Of a stretch of DNA of 64,000 nt, positions 18,295 through 27,170 are shown piece after piece. The notes beneath the pieces were generated by a model that ran no database searches, was not told the origin of the DNA, and saw nothing but the letters and a program-made list of their open reading frames with translations. Source of the DNA: CAZDDB01 sp963843285 (GTDB lineage Bacteria; Acidobacteriota; HRBIN11; JAKEFK01); NCBI GenBank assembly GCA_963843285.1, contig CAWJJO010000014.1, positions 119,437 through 183,436 of the forward strand, given 5' to 3'. Position 1 is the stretch's first letter, and each line of letters opens with the position of its first letter. The position numbers and the translations under genes were made by a program.

Positions 18295-19515
18295 TCACTT
18301 CTTTCCTCTCAGTCTTGCGATGTCCTGCTCTACCGCTTTTTGCGCGATATCCAACGCCGCTTTTGGCGTCGCCGCCTTTTTTGTGATCGTATTCATTGCA
18401 GTGGTTGCGGGAGACCAGACCATCGTCATTTCCGGCAAATTCGGCATCGGAATCGCAACATCCACCTGCTGCCGAAACGCTTTTAAAATCGGATCATTTG
18501 CGATTTGAGCATCGGCATAGACATTTTTGTTCGCAGGCGTTTGTCTGCCTTCGATGGCCATGATCTTTGCCGCAGGCATATCCGTCGCGTATTTGATGAA
18601 CTCGTAGGCCGCTTCCTTGTTCTTGGACGGCGCCGCGATATACAGTCCCTCGACAGTCATCCAGGGACGCATCGGCTTTCCACCGGCTTCATCAACCTTG
18701 GGAAGGGGAGCCAATCCGTAATCAATGCTCTTGGCAATTTCACCCAGAAACCATGGACCGGAAAACACCATTCCTGCTTTTCCTTCATTAAATAAAGATG
18801 TCACAAGGGCGGTGGACGGCTCTTTTGGCAGAATCTTGTCGACTTCCACCCATCGCATCAACAGCTCCATCGATTTCACGTTTTCGGGAGCATTCAGTAT
18901 GGGCGTTCGTCCCTTAAAAGCACCGCCTCCGAATCCGTTCATCAACGCAGCGTGATAGTAGAAATCAGCGTAAGAGTAAACCAGGCCAAATCTACCGGTC
19001 TTTGCATCGGACAGTTTTTTAGCCAAAGCAACCAGTTCTCCTGTAGTTTTTGGCGGAGCAGGGACCAGCTTCTTGTTATAGATCATCGTGATTTCTTTAT
19101 AGTTGAACGGCAGACCGTAGATTGTTCCTTGATAGGTCATCGCTTCCATCGTAGTCGGAATAAAGCGGGCTTTTGTATCGTCTTCCACAAAAAAATCAAC
19201 TGGCTCTACGGTATTGCCGGCTTCGATCCATCCGCCAAGACGGTCCTGCGCATAGATGAATATATCGGGACCTTTCCCGCGCGGAACGGCGGCCGAAATC
19301 TTGTCTGCGAAAGCATCGTAAGGAACAGCAAGAGTCGTCACCTTGACTTTTCCTCCTTTCGCAGCGTTGTAGTTGGCGACAACTTTTTCAAACGCAGTTT
19401 TTTCTTCCGCGCGATACGCGTGCCACACAACAAGCTCGGTTTGTGAAAAAACCAGAAGCGGACGTAAGAGAAAACTAATCAGGAGAAATGCCCAGACAAA
19501 ATAGCGTGTCTTCAT
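18295..19515 (-). CDS. malE: Maltodextrin-binding protein MalE
   Basis: Periplasmic solute-binding protein of the maltodextrin ABC importer (SBP family 1). Start at 19515 with GGAGG just upstream; the longer ORF lacks this. Signal peptide MKTRYFVWAFLLISFLLRPLLVFS precedes TELVVWHAYRAEEKTAFEKV, typical of the family. Later motifs include PDIFIYAQDRLGGW, GLPFNYKEITMIYNKKLV, GKAGMVFSGPWFLGEI and the C-terminal PEMTMVWSPATTAMNTI. About 406 residues, normal length and free of frameshifts, in contrast to the permeases just downstream. Followed by malF after 8 bp. Confidence 0.92.
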   Translation of the reverse strand: MKTRYFVWAFLLISFLLRPLLVFSQTELVVWHAYRAEEKTAFEKVVANYNAAKGGKVKVTTLAVPYDAFADKISAAVPRGKGPDIFIYAQDRLGGWIEAGNTVEPVDFFVEDDTKARFIPTTMEAMTYQGTIYGLPFNYKEITMIYNKKLVPAPPKTTGELVALAKKLSDAKTGRFGLVYSYADFYYHAALMNGFGGGAFKGRTPILNAPENVKSMELLMRWVEVDKILPKEPSTALVTSLFNEGKAGMVFSGPWFLGEIAKSIDYGLAPLPKVDEAGGKPMRPWMTVEGLYIAAPSKNKEAAYEFIKYATDMPAAKIMAIEGRQTPANKNVYADAQIANDPILKAFRQQVDVAIPMPNLPEMTMVWSPATTAMNTITKKAATPKAALDIAQKAVEQDIARLRGKK

Positions 19516-19555
19516 CCTATCCTCCAATTCACAGCTGTAGCCGGTTACAGAAAAC

Positions 19556-20647
19556 TTACTCGAGTCGTTTTTCTGTTTCGGCATTGAACAAATGCAATGT
19601 ATCCAGTTCCAGAAGCAAGTCGATCTTGTCTCCCATCTTGGGAATGTGATGGGGCTCGAGCTTTGCAACTAGAAGCTCGTCTCCGGCGCGGGCATGGACG
19701 ACAACTTCGTAACCTAACGGTTCCACAATTTCAACTTCTGCTGTAATCCTTGCGGTTTCTCCCTTTCCCTCAGCGGAAGCATCCACAACATTCTCAGGCC
19801 GGATCCCTGCAACAACGCGCTGCCCGTCCTTGCCGGCGGTGAAATGTTGAAGCGACTGTGGAACGGGCAATGTAAACTTGGGTGTGACCAACTGTTTTCC
19901 TCCGCCTTCAATTGTCGCGCGTATCAGGTTCATAGGGGGAGTGCCGATAAACTGGGCTACGAATACATTCGAAGGTTGTTCGTAGAGATCCAATGGCGTG
20001 CCGACTTGCTGGACTTTTCCGTCTTTCATGACTGCAATGCGGTTTCCCATGGTCATCGCTTCCACCTGGTCATGGGTAACATACACGGTTGTGGTCTGTA
20101 ACCTCTGCTGCAGTTTCGTGATTTCTGCCCGCATCTGAACGCGTAACTTGGCATCCAAATTCGAAAGCGGCTCGTCAAACAAAAATACCGATGGTTTTCG
20201 CACGATGGCGCGGCCGACGGCAACGCGCTGGCGCTGACCACCGGAGAGCTGTTTGGGTTTGCGATCCAGTAAATGTGTAATGTCCAGAATCTGCGCCGCC
20301 TCATTCACCAGCTTGTCGATTTCCGGCCGCGGCATCTTCCGGATTTTCAACCCGAATTCCAGATTCTCCCGGACTGTCATGTGGGGATACAATGCGTAGC
20401 TTTGAAACACCATCGCAATGTCCCGACCTTTCGGAGGGAGGTCATTGACCACTTTTCCCGAAATGGAAATCGTTCCGCCCGAAATCTCTTCCAGCCCGGC
20501 AATCATCCTTAACGCCGTAGACTTTCCACAACCGGACGGCCCAACAAGAACCATGAACTCCTGGTCCTTGATTTCGAGGTTCATGTTTTCAATAACCGAC
20601 ACCTTACCGTATCGTTTATCGACTTTTTCAAACACTACATTGGCCAT
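19556..20647 (-). CDS. malK: Maltodextrin ABC transporter ATPase (MalK/MsmX type)
   Basis: 363-residue ATPase that powers the maltodextrin importer from the cytoplasmic side. Walker A is GPSGCGKST, the signature is LSGGQRQRVAVGRAIVRKP and Walker B is VFLFDEP with the D-loop SNLDAKLR. The Q-loop is MVFQSYALYPHMTV and the H-loop is VYVTHDQVEAM. The C-terminal OB-fold regulatory domain typical of MalK/UgpC/MsmX follows (about residues 240-363, GIRPENVVDA). It starts 123 bp after the amylase gene, in a gap holding a perfect inverted repeat. Shared ATPases of this type can serve several sugar transporters. Confidence 0.95.
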   Translation of the reverse strand: MANVVFEKVDKRYGKVSVIENMNLEIKDQEFMVLVGPSGCGKSTALRMIAGLEEISGGTISISGKVVNDLPPKGRDIAMVFQSYALYPHMTVRENLEFGLKIRKMPRPEIDKLVNEAAQILDITHLLDRKPKQLSGGQRQRVAVGRAIVRKPSVFLFDEPLSNLDAKLRVQMRAEITKLQQRLQTTTVYVTHDQVEAMTMGNRIAVMKDGKVQQVGTPLDLYEQPSNVFVAQFIGTPPMNLIRATIEGGGKQLVTPKFTLPVPQSLQHFTAGKDGQRVVAGIRPENVVDASAEGKGETARITAEVEIVEPLGYEVVVHARAGDELLVAKLEPHHIPKMGDKIDLLLELDTLHLFNAETEKRLE

Positions 20648-20735
20648 TCATTAACTCCCGGAAGCAATATGCATGCCTCCTTTTGTCGCAGAGCTTTTGA
20701 CAGGCAATTGGACAGGAAAGAATGTCCATCTCGGA

Positions 20736-20763
20736 CAAATTGTCTCACATTGTTGACAATTTG
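20736..20763. promoter_or_regulatory. Inverted repeat upstream of malK, candidate operator
   Basis: CAAATTGTC and its exact inverse GACAATTTG are separated by 10 bp, 89 bp before the malK start. There is no T-tract after the stem on the minus strand, so a regulator-binding site is more likely than a terminator. No regulator gene is identifiable nearby. Confidence 0.45.
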
Positions 20764-20770
20764 CCAGCAG

Positions 20771-22372
20771 TCAATTTGTTTCGAGGATCGCGGCCCCCCG
20801 CGGGGGAATGGTCAGTTCCAGATTGTCACCCTGTCTTTCCGCGGGCCGTTCATTCCAGGAGTCCTTCACAGATTGTCCTTGCCACTCCTGTGGAAACGGA
20901 ATATGGATGCTGGATTCTGTGTTTCCGCGGTTGATAGCTACAATCACCAGATCCTTTGATTCCGCATCTTGTTGCGAAAAGACCAGAGTGTCACCTTCTG
21001 TATAGAGATTCGTATGGATACCGCGCGATAGGGCTGGATGTGCCTTGCGAATCGCGATCAGGCGCCGGTAATCTGCGCGCAGGTTTTCATCCCGCGGCAT
21101 CCCCGTTCCCGGCAAAATCTTTTGGTCGCCCCATGGCATATCGCTGCGGTTATCCGGCCAATCACCACCTGCGCGGCCAACTTCTTCTCCGTAGTAGATC
21201 ATGGGAATCCCGATCGATGTAAATTCCAAAATTGCCGCAAGACGGAACAACTGGGTGTCTCCTTTCAGTTGATACAATCCGCCGGGAACATCGTGCGATG
21301 ATAGAAAATGAGAGACCAGATACGCGGCGCGAATTTTTTCGCGCATCTTCAGATATCGATCAAATGCGACCGGCCTGCCTCTTCCCTGAATGAATCCAAG
21401 CGCGCTTCCTTGAAACGAAAAATCAAACCCCGCATCCATTTCGTCTCCTGAAAACCACGGATCCAGTACCTGCGCGTCTCCACCCCAGACTTCGCCGAGT
21501 AGAAAGAAATCCTTTGCGATCAAATTTCGTGTCCGGCTTCGGTGTTCTTTCCAGAAAGGATGATCGACATGTTTTACAGTATCGAGACGAAAGCCATCCA
21601 GACCGACTCGCTTTGCGAGCCCAAGATGAGCGTTCCATAGATATTCATCCACTTCAGGCAGCTCTGTCTTGAAATCGGGCAGACCGGCAATGCAGGAAGT
21701 GAGATCGTCCTGTCCGCAGGTGCCGCGATCTTCCGTGCGAAACCAGCCTTTTGTTTTGGGATCCGTCAAATAATGGGAATTGTAGCCCGCGTGGTTATAC
21801 ACTACATCGAGAAGCAAACGGATGCCGCGTTTGTGGCATTCCTCCGTCAGCTTTTTCAGGTCTTCTTCCGTGCCAAATCGAGGATCCAACCTGGTAAAAT
21901 CATCCGCCCAGTAGCCGTGGTAACCCCAGTCCGGAAAGCCCGCTCCCGTGACAAATCCGTCTATATTCTTTACTACCGGGGTGATCCACAACGCCGTTAC
22001 GCCCAGGTTTGCGATCTGATCGATTTGCTGAATGAGCCCCTTCAGGTCCCCGCCGTGGAATGTTCCTTTTGCAGTCCGGTCTACTTCTACATTATTAGAT
22101 GCATCGCCGTCTGCAAACCGGTCGACAATTACGAAGTAAAGGACTGAATCCTGCCAGGCCGTAAATTTCGGGGCGGGCTGGGTAACGGAAGGAACTGCAG
22201 CCGGCTGTGAAGCAGAGGGGGGAGGCTGCTGTTTTTTCCCGGCACAACCGGGGAGCAAAAGCCACAGACAACAAAGAACCGAAGAAATTACAACCCTAAG
22301 AATCCATTGCGCTTCAGATTTCTCCGGCCCAGTCGTTTTGAAACGCTGCTCGAATGCCGCTGATCGTATCAT
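20771..22372 (-). CDS. Alpha-amylase family lipoprotein (GH13)
   Basis: 533-residue glycoside hydrolase family 13 protein with an N-terminal helix ending in the lipobox LLLPGC (Cys about 43), then a Pro/Gln/Ser linker. Catalytic residues are present: nucleophile Asp about 264 in DGFRLDTVKH, acid/base Glu about 294 in LLGEVWGG, and Asp about 361 in LSSHDVPGG. Region I is DVVYNH. The early KGTFHGGDLKGLIQQIDQIANLGVTALWITPV is typical of cyclomaltodextrinase/neopullulanase-like members. The start overlaps the aldo/keto reductase end by 59 bp. It likely degrades maltodextrins at the cell surface or periplasm for MalEFGK. Confidence 0.9.
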   Translation of the reverse strand: MIRSAAFEQRFKTTGPEKSEAQWILRVVISSVLCCLWLLLPGCAGKKQQPPPSASQPAAVPSVTQPAPKFTAWQDSVLYFVIVDRFADGDASNNVEVDRTAKGTFHGGDLKGLIQQIDQIANLGVTALWITPVVKNIDGFVTGAGFPDWGYHGYWADDFTRLDPRFGTEEDLKKLTEECHKRGIRLLLDVVYNHAGYNSHYLTDPKTKGWFRTEDRGTCGQDDLTSCIAGLPDFKTELPEVDEYLWNAHLGLAKRVGLDGFRLDTVKHVDHPFWKEHRSRTRNLIAKDFFLLGEVWGGDAQVLDPWFSGDEMDAGFDFSFQGSALGFIQGRGRPVAFDRYLKMREKIRAAYLVSHFLSSHDVPGGLYQLKGDTQLFRLAAILEFTSIGIPMIYYGEEVGRAGGDWPDNRSDMPWGDQKILPGTGMPRDENLRADYRRLIAIRKAHPALSRGIHTNLYTEGDTLVFSQQDAESKDLVIVAINRGNTESSIHIPFPQEWQGQSVKDSWNERPAERQGDNLELTIPPRGAAILETN

Positions 22373-23189
22373 CAGGAAGCTTCCCCTTTTCCACTATCCG
22401 GATGTTCTGTTTCAAATGTTCCAGATTACCCGTTCCAACAAGACAACAATCGACTCCGGGAAGATACGCAACAAAACGCAAGAACAACTCTGACGGATCC
22501 AAGTTGTTCAAATTCAATTTCATTGTATGCCAGCGTTGCCAATAAGCAAAGGCCGCGGAATCTCCCGTGGGAGGTTCGGAGAAACGCCAGGGAGCATTTG
22601 CAAGAGGTCGTTTTGCGATGATTCCGATCCCGCGTTCCTGCGCAATCGCGGCCGCAGGAATGGCGCGCTGGTCGCAAACGCTGATGGATGTCTGCAGACT
22701 TCCAAATCTTCCGGAATGCAATGCCCAGTCCAGCGACTCGTTGTCGCCGGAATAGGCTGCCACTCGAATCTTCCCTAACCGGACCCCTTCGGACAACGCT
22801 TCGAGATTTTCCTCCTGTCGCAAAACTGGCAGAGGACAGGAATGAAAGTGAACGATGTCGATGAAATCAGTCTGCATCAAGCGTAAAGCATGATCGATCC
22901 CGGCGCGAATGCACGCTCCGGTCCAATCCTGGTAACCCGGGATGCCGTACCCGACCTTTGTTGAAAGGATCACTTCGCTCCTGCGGTGGTTTAGATATTT
23001 GCCGATGCGTTCTTCCGATTTTCCGTATGAACGCGCGGTATCGATTACATTTACGCCGGCGTCCACAACGGAATCTAGAATGCGCTCCGCATCGGATTCC
23101 GGCATGGAAGGATTACCCACTGCGGTGGCGCCAAAACCGATCACGGAAACGAACAGCCCTGTGTTACCGAAAGCCCGTTGCTGCATCAA
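22314..23189 (-). CDS. Aldo/keto reductase
   Basis: 291-residue NADPH-dependent oxidoreductase of the aldo/keto reductase superfamily. Features are the N-terminal beta hairpin (RAFGNTGLFVSVIGFGATAVG), catalytic Asp and Tyr in VIDTARSYG, the active-site Lys in ILSTKVGYG, and DFIDIVHFHSC as the catalytic-His region. The C-terminal nucleotide-binding loop (CCLVGTGNLEHLKQN) is present. It starts inside the malQ stop region with a 4-bp overlap, so it is translationally coupled to malQ. The sugar or aldehyde substrate is unknown, but the context suggests a sugar-derived substrate. Confidence 0.85.
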   Translation of the reverse strand: MMQQRAFGNTGLFVSVIGFGATAVGNPSMPESDAERILDSVVDAGVNVIDTARSYGKSEERIGKYLNHRRSEVILSTKVGYGIPGYQDWTGACIRAGIDHALRLMQTDFIDIVHFHSCPLPVLRQEENLEALSEGVRLGKIRVAAYSGDNESLDWALHSGRFGSLQTSISVCDQRAIPAAAIAQERGIGIIAKRPLANAPWRFSEPPTGDSAAFAYWQRWHTMKLNLNNLDPSELFLRFVAYLPGVDCCLVGTGNLEHLKQNIRIVEKGKLPDDTISGIRAAFQNDWAGEI

Positions 23190-24736
23190 ACCCGGCCATA
23201 AATCCGTGTAAGTTTCAGCAGCAGTTGTGCAGCTTCTTTGCTTGCAGCATCCGGAAGCATTCGCCAGCTCCAGTTTCCCTGCGTGCGTGAAGGAAGATTC
23301 ATTCGCGCTTCGGAACCGAGTCCCAGAATGTCCTGCATTGGAAGGATGGAAAGATTGGCGGTGGAAGCGAGCGCCAGACGAACAAACTCGCTGTGGACGT
23401 TATTCTCATCAACCGGATGGCCCAGATAATCTTCCAGCCTGCTGCGATCTTCGATGGTAGCTTCCGTTTCATACCATCCACGGATCGTATTGTTATCATG
23501 CGTTCCCGTGTAAACCACACAGTCCGAAGTGTGATTGTGAGGGGCATATGGATTGGTCGGGAGATCCGCGCCGAACGCAAAGACCAGCACTTTCATTCCC
23601 GGAAAACCAAAGTGCTTCATGACCTCTTTCACATCCGGAGTGATCAGGCCAAGGTCTTCCACGATCATGGGGAAGTTAGGAATCTCCTGAATGACATGGT
23701 TAAAAAAGTCCATTGCAGGCGCCGGAACCCATTTTCCGTTGACCGCCGTTTCTTCTTCCACCGGGATCTCCCAGTAACCCACGAATCCGCGAAAATGATC
23801 TACCCGGACTACATCGCAAAGCAAAAGATTGTGCCGGATCCGATCGATCCACCACTTGTAACCAGTGGATTTTAGATATTTCCAGTCATACACCGGGTTT
23901 CCCCACCGTTGTCCGGTCGCGCTGAAATAGTCCGGTGGAGCGCCCGCCACAAATAATGGTTGCTTTTCTGCATCGAGCTTGAAGATTTCCGGATTGGCCC
24001 ACGCATCCGAGCTGTCAATGCTTGGATAAATTGGAATATCGCCGATGATCTTGATCTTGTTGTCGTTGCAGAATTTGCGAAGAGCCGACCATTGTTCAAA
24101 AAAGACAAACTGAAAGAACCTGGACATTTCAAGCCGGTTGTTCAGTTTCTCCTTCCATTCTTGAATTGCATCTTCTTTCCTGTCCCGTAATTCTTTTGGC
24201 CATTCATCCCAGGCTACTTCCTGGAACTGTTCCTTGAGCGCTGCGAACAAACTGAGATCATCCAGCCAGTAAGCATTCTGTTTACAAAAGGTTTCGTACG
24301 CGCTCTTGTCTTCCTGCAAAGCCTGAAAATTTTGAAACGCTTTGCGCAGCAGACCTGATTTGTAGGCAACAACGGCGTGATAGTCCACCGGATCATCGCG
24401 AAAATGAGGATGATCCTCCAGGTCCGATGAGGAAAGATAGCCGGCCTGTTGCAGCAGTTCTGGGCTGATCAAGAGCGCGTTTCCTGCGAAGACCGAATAG
24501 GAAGTGTACGGTGAATTTCCAAGATACGTGCCGGTCGGATTCAACGGCAGAATCTGCCAGTACTGCTGTCCGGCTTCCGAGAGAAATTCTGCAAAACGGT
24601 AGGCGCCTGGACCGAGATCTCCAATTCCATAAGCGGAAGGCAGGGAAGTAATGTGTAACAAAATTCCGCTGCCGCGTTTTTGAGTATGTTGTGTGTTGCT
24701 GTCGTTGATCTCCACCGGATACACCCGATTGTTCAT
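23186..24736 (-). CDS. malQ: 4-alpha-glucanotransferase (amylomaltase)
   Basis: 516-residue GH77 enzyme that transfers alpha-1,4-glucan segments and releases glucose from maltodextrins in the cytoplasm. Seen motifs: RGSGILLHITSLPSAYGIGDLGPGAYRF near the N terminus, NPTGTYLGNSPYTSYSVFAGN, IIGDIPIYPSIDSSDAWANP, the nucleophile region VVRVDHFRGFVGYWEIP, acid/base IVEDLGLITPDV and TGTHDNNTIRGWYE. Length is normal. It is the first gene of the leftward maltodextrin operon, overlapping the aldo/keto reductase by 4 bp. Confidence 0.95.
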   Translation of the reverse strand: MNNRVYPVEINDSNTQHTQKRGSGILLHITSLPSAYGIGDLGPGAYRFAEFLSEAGQQYWQILPLNPTGTYLGNSPYTSYSVFAGNALLISPELLQQAGYLSSSDLEDHPHFRDDPVDYHAVVAYKSGLLRKAFQNFQALQEDKSAYETFCKQNAYWLDDLSLFAALKEQFQEVAWDEWPKELRDRKEDAIQEWKEKLNNRLEMSRFFQFVFFEQWSALRKFCNDNKIKIIGDIPIYPSIDSSDAWANPEIFKLDAEKQPLFVAGAPPDYFSATGQRWGNPVYDWKYLKSTGYKWWIDRIRHNLLLCDVVRVDHFRGFVGYWEIPVEEETAVNGKWVPAPAMDFFNHVIQEIPNFPMIVEDLGLITPDVKEVMKHFGFPGMKVLVFAFGADLPTNPYAPHNHTSDCVVYTGTHDNNTIRGWYETEATIEDRSRLEDYLGHPVDENNVHSEFVRLALASTANLSILPMQDILGLGSEARMNLPSRTQGNWSWRMLPDAASKEAAQLLLKLTRIYGRV

Positions 24737-24792
24737 CTTACACCATAAAGATTCTAATCACGGAAGGCACGGAAGAGAAGGCGCAAGTTTTC

Positions 24793-25341
24793 TTATGTTT
24801 GTTTCCCGCGTTCCATCATGACGTTCGAAGGCAGTGCTGGATCGAGGACTTTTCGGGCGCTTTCAACTCCTGCAACGGGCAGGGAGCCGGGATCTATCAA
24901 TCCGAGCTGAACCAGTACAGAAGCTTGATTCCAGTAAATGTGTTCATGGGCAAGCTTGCCTTCTTTGAATCGGACGATGGCGACAAGTGGAATTTCCACG
25001 CGTTTTCCTGTCGGCGCAACACCGGGTAACATCCAGTCCATCGGCATCGTATATGTGAACTGAAAAATCATTTCATCCAGAAGTTGATCTTTGCCGATGG
25101 TCCTGGAGACGGGAATCAGGCTCGTGTCCGGAGGGATCTGCGGGATAAAACGTTTGGAATAAAACTCCCGCAACTGATCATGCCCAATACCGCCGGTAAG
25201 CACCGGGACGTGATTCACGTATGCATCTTCCACCATGGTAGCTAGAGTGTCTTCGGTGTTTCTGGTTTCAAATTCGTATCGGACATGCCACATGACCGCA
25301 ATCACACCATCCCTGAATGCTTCCATTCGTCCCTTATTCAC
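24793..25341 (-). CDS. SnoaL-like (NTF2 fold) protein
   Basis: 182-residue protein with the cone-like NTF2/SnoaL fold pattern: early helices (VRYEFETRNTEDTLATMVEDAYVNHVPVLTGGIGHDQLREFY), a central strand (LLDEMIFQFTYT) and the terminal KRVEIPLVAIVRFKEGKLAHEHIYWNQASVL typical of ester cyclase or nuclear-transport-factor-2-like proteins. No signal peptide. It lies 56 bp upstream of malQ on the same strand. The function cannot be assigned; such proteins range from isomerases to small-molecule-binding proteins. Confidence 0.7.
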   Translation of the reverse strand: MNKGRMEAFRDGVIAVMWHVRYEFETRNTEDTLATMVEDAYVNHVPVLTGGIGHDQLREFYSKRFIPQIPPDTSLIPVSRTIGKDQLLDEMIFQFTYTMPMDWMLPGVAPTGKRVEIPLVAIVRFKEGKLAHEHIYWNQASVLVQLGLIDPGSLPVAGVESARKVLDPALPSNVMMERGKQT

Positions 25342-25374
25342 GTTGACTCTCCCGTTTAACTGTAGACTGACAAT

Positions 25375-25638
25375 CTAAAGATCGGGTCCGCCTTCTCCGT
25401 CTTCTTCCTTATGTTCCTCGCGTTCCACTTTCAGAACATGCTTCGTGGCAGGTTCAATCATACTTTGCAGCTCCAACCATGCGCTTCCTGCTGTGCCGGG
25501 ACTCGCTTTCTTTTTCAGGTAGTAAATCCAACCGCGATCCTCCATCCAGAGGAGGAACTTGTGGCCTGCAAACAATAAGGCTCCAACGCAAAGGACAATG
25601 AAAGGCCATTTGAGCCAAGTGGGAGCGAACATGTTCAT
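25375..25638 (-). CDS. Small single-helix membrane protein
   Basis: 87-residue protein starting at the ATG at 25638 (MNMFAPTWLKW), 1 bp after the stop of the upstream DUF1697 gene. It has one transmembrane helix (about residues 12-30, WPFIVLCVGALLFAGHKFLLW), followed by a soluble basic then acidic tail (EREEHKEEDGEGG). Not recognised. The tight spacing suggests co-transcription with the DUF1697 and DUF4126 genes. Confidence 0.55.
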   Translation of the reverse strand: MNMFAPTWLKWPFIVLCVGALLFAGHKFLLWMEDRGWIYYLKKKASPGTAGSAWLELQSMIEPATKHVLKVEREEHKEEDGEGGPDL

Positions 25639-25639
25639 C

Positions 25640-26176
25640 TTAGGGATATTTTGATGCGAGTTTCCTGACCGTAGTAGAGTTGCGAAAGGTCGCTTGCATC
25701 CCAAACGTCTTTTCCAGCAGCGCGTAGGAAAATCTGGACTCACCAATGTTTGTCCGGCAAAGCCAATAGACTTCCAGGCCATTTACACGGAAATCATCCA
25801 CGTCTGTGACAAACGAAAGCAGCTTCTGTTTCGATTGGTCATTCGGTCCATCAGCGACAAAGCCAATGTAAAGATTCCAATTCGTGTTCAGATCGGATTC
25901 ACCGAATGCCCGATATTGAGCAATTCTTGCCAGATCAGATGTGGATCTAATAAAAGTAGCTACTGGATAGCCAAGCTTCTTCTCCAAACATTCTTCGATC
26001 TTTTTTGCAAGAGCTTTCGTGTTTGTGGATTTCGAATCAAAAATGACATTGCCGCTTGCGATAAATGTTTCTACTTTGGAGAATCCCATCGATTCAAACA
26101 GTTGACGAAGATAATCCATCTTTACTGTGTGGCTTCCCACATTGATGGCCCTCAGGAATGCGATGTATTTCGGCAT
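25640..26176 (-). CDS. DUF1697 family protein
   Basis: 178-residue cytoplasmic protein beginning MPKYIAFLRAINVGSHTVKM. With LRQLFESMGFSKVETFIASGNVIFDS this is the diagnostic start of DUF1697 proteins (FLRGINVGG... GNVIF). Biochemical role unknown. The start is placed at 26176 rather than the upstream in-frame ATG because the family begins at this point. An array of conserved small genes with DUF4126 upstream. Confidence 0.85.
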   Translation of the reverse strand: MPKYIAFLRAINVGSHTVKMDYLRQLFESMGFSKVETFIASGNVIFDSKSTNTKALAKKIEECLEKKLGYPVATFIRSTSDLARIAQYRAFGESDLNTNWNLYIGFVADGPNDQSKQKLLSFVTDVDDFRVNGLEVYWLCRTNIGESRFSYALLEKTFGMQATFRNSTTVRKLASKYP

Positions 26177-26212
26177 ATAAATCTTCGCGCCTTTGCGTCT
26201 TTGCAAGAAATC

Positions 26213-26674
26213 CTACTGCGAAACGACCCACAGGCAACCGGCGATCGTCACCAGATCCTCCGCCAGTGCTATGTAAATGTCGGGTGTGCCAAGCGCTTTC
26301 ACGAGCCGTGTCCGTACCTGGTAGCCTCCGAAACAACCAACGAGTGCGCCGACGATGCCAAGCAATGCGCCAAACAGTGCGGACTGGGCTCCACCGGCGG
26401 CGATGCACGCGCCGCTGAGTCCGCCCATCACGATGCGCGCAATTAGGCCGGGAGGAGCAGTGCGGCTTGGCGTCTTCGGCAGCTTGTCAGCCACAAGTTC
26501 CACGATGGCAAGCAGAGTGAAGATTGCGACGGAAGGAAGTGTGCCAATGAGAGAAAATGGCCGCTCGAGCTTCAGCCAGCCCAGGCGGGTTGCCCATGCA
26601 ATCATTGCGGGAGGCGTAAGCGAACGTAGTCCCGCAAACAATCCAATGAGAAAGGCCAATAAAAGCGTTATCAT
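26213..26674 (-). CDS. DUF4126 family membrane protein
   Basis: 153-residue integral-membrane protein with several helices. MITLLLAFLIGLFAGLRSLTPPAMIAWATRLGWL and VAIFTLLAIVELVADKLPKTPSRT match the DUF4126 family signature (glycine-rich helices, the ELVADKLP segment). Function unknown. It is the first gene of a leftward set with DUF1697 and the small membrane protein, and the last ordinary chromosomal gene before the integron array. Confidence 0.85.
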   Translation of the reverse strand: MITLLLAFLIGLFAGLRSLTPPAMIAWATRLGWLKLERPFSLIGTLPSVAIFTLLAIVELVADKLPKTPSRTAPPGLIARIVMGGLSGACIAAGGAQSALFGALLGIVGALVGCFGGYQVRTRLVKALGTPDIYIALAEDLVTIAGCLWVVSQ

Positions 26675-27170
26675 ATGTTCGTCTCCATCCTACAAAGTTA
26701 TCATGATTTTCACTTTAGGATTCCGGTTTTTGAATCAGATGATCTTGACTGCGTGAGGCGCGGGATTCGGAACCGGAACTATGACCATTACATGTTCGGC
26801 CAACTACTCGTTGCGTACTCGTGTTTGTGGATGCACAATCTGTTCGCAAAGCTATTGCGGCTTTGCTCCGCCCTTGCTCTATCTCTTCCCCAAAAAATCA
26901 CTCAGAAACGCCAGCCGATTCATCGTCAGCAAGCTTTAAATTTCCAAGGTTCATCGCTGGCTTCGCGCGCTTCGACCCCTCTATCAGTCGGATTCCCACT
27001 TCAACCCACACTGCCAAACCCATATCGACACGCTAAGTTCAACCAGGACCTGTGTGGCGGCTTATCCTTCATCCCCTTCAGCTATCTGCTTCCCCAAATT
27101 TGCGAGCCTTATCGATCCGATTCTCACTCTTCCGCGCCACACGAAGTCCTATTACGTTAGGCCGCTATTT
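26675..27170. other. Gene-poor left border of the integron array
   Basis: About 500 bp with no supported gene. A plus-strand ORF exists but has low-complexity, shadow-like composition. A GTTAGGC at 27156-27162 looks like the outer core (R'') of a terminal attC, but no recognisable attC arms lie to its left. So the distal array end is either a degenerate attC or a deletion border. Confidence 0.5.

Noticed and set aside
26675..27160. 161-codon plus-strand ORF as a gene
   Set aside because: Composition is Ser/Pro/Arg rich without domain features, and it crosses the array border; no ribosome-binding site is visible.
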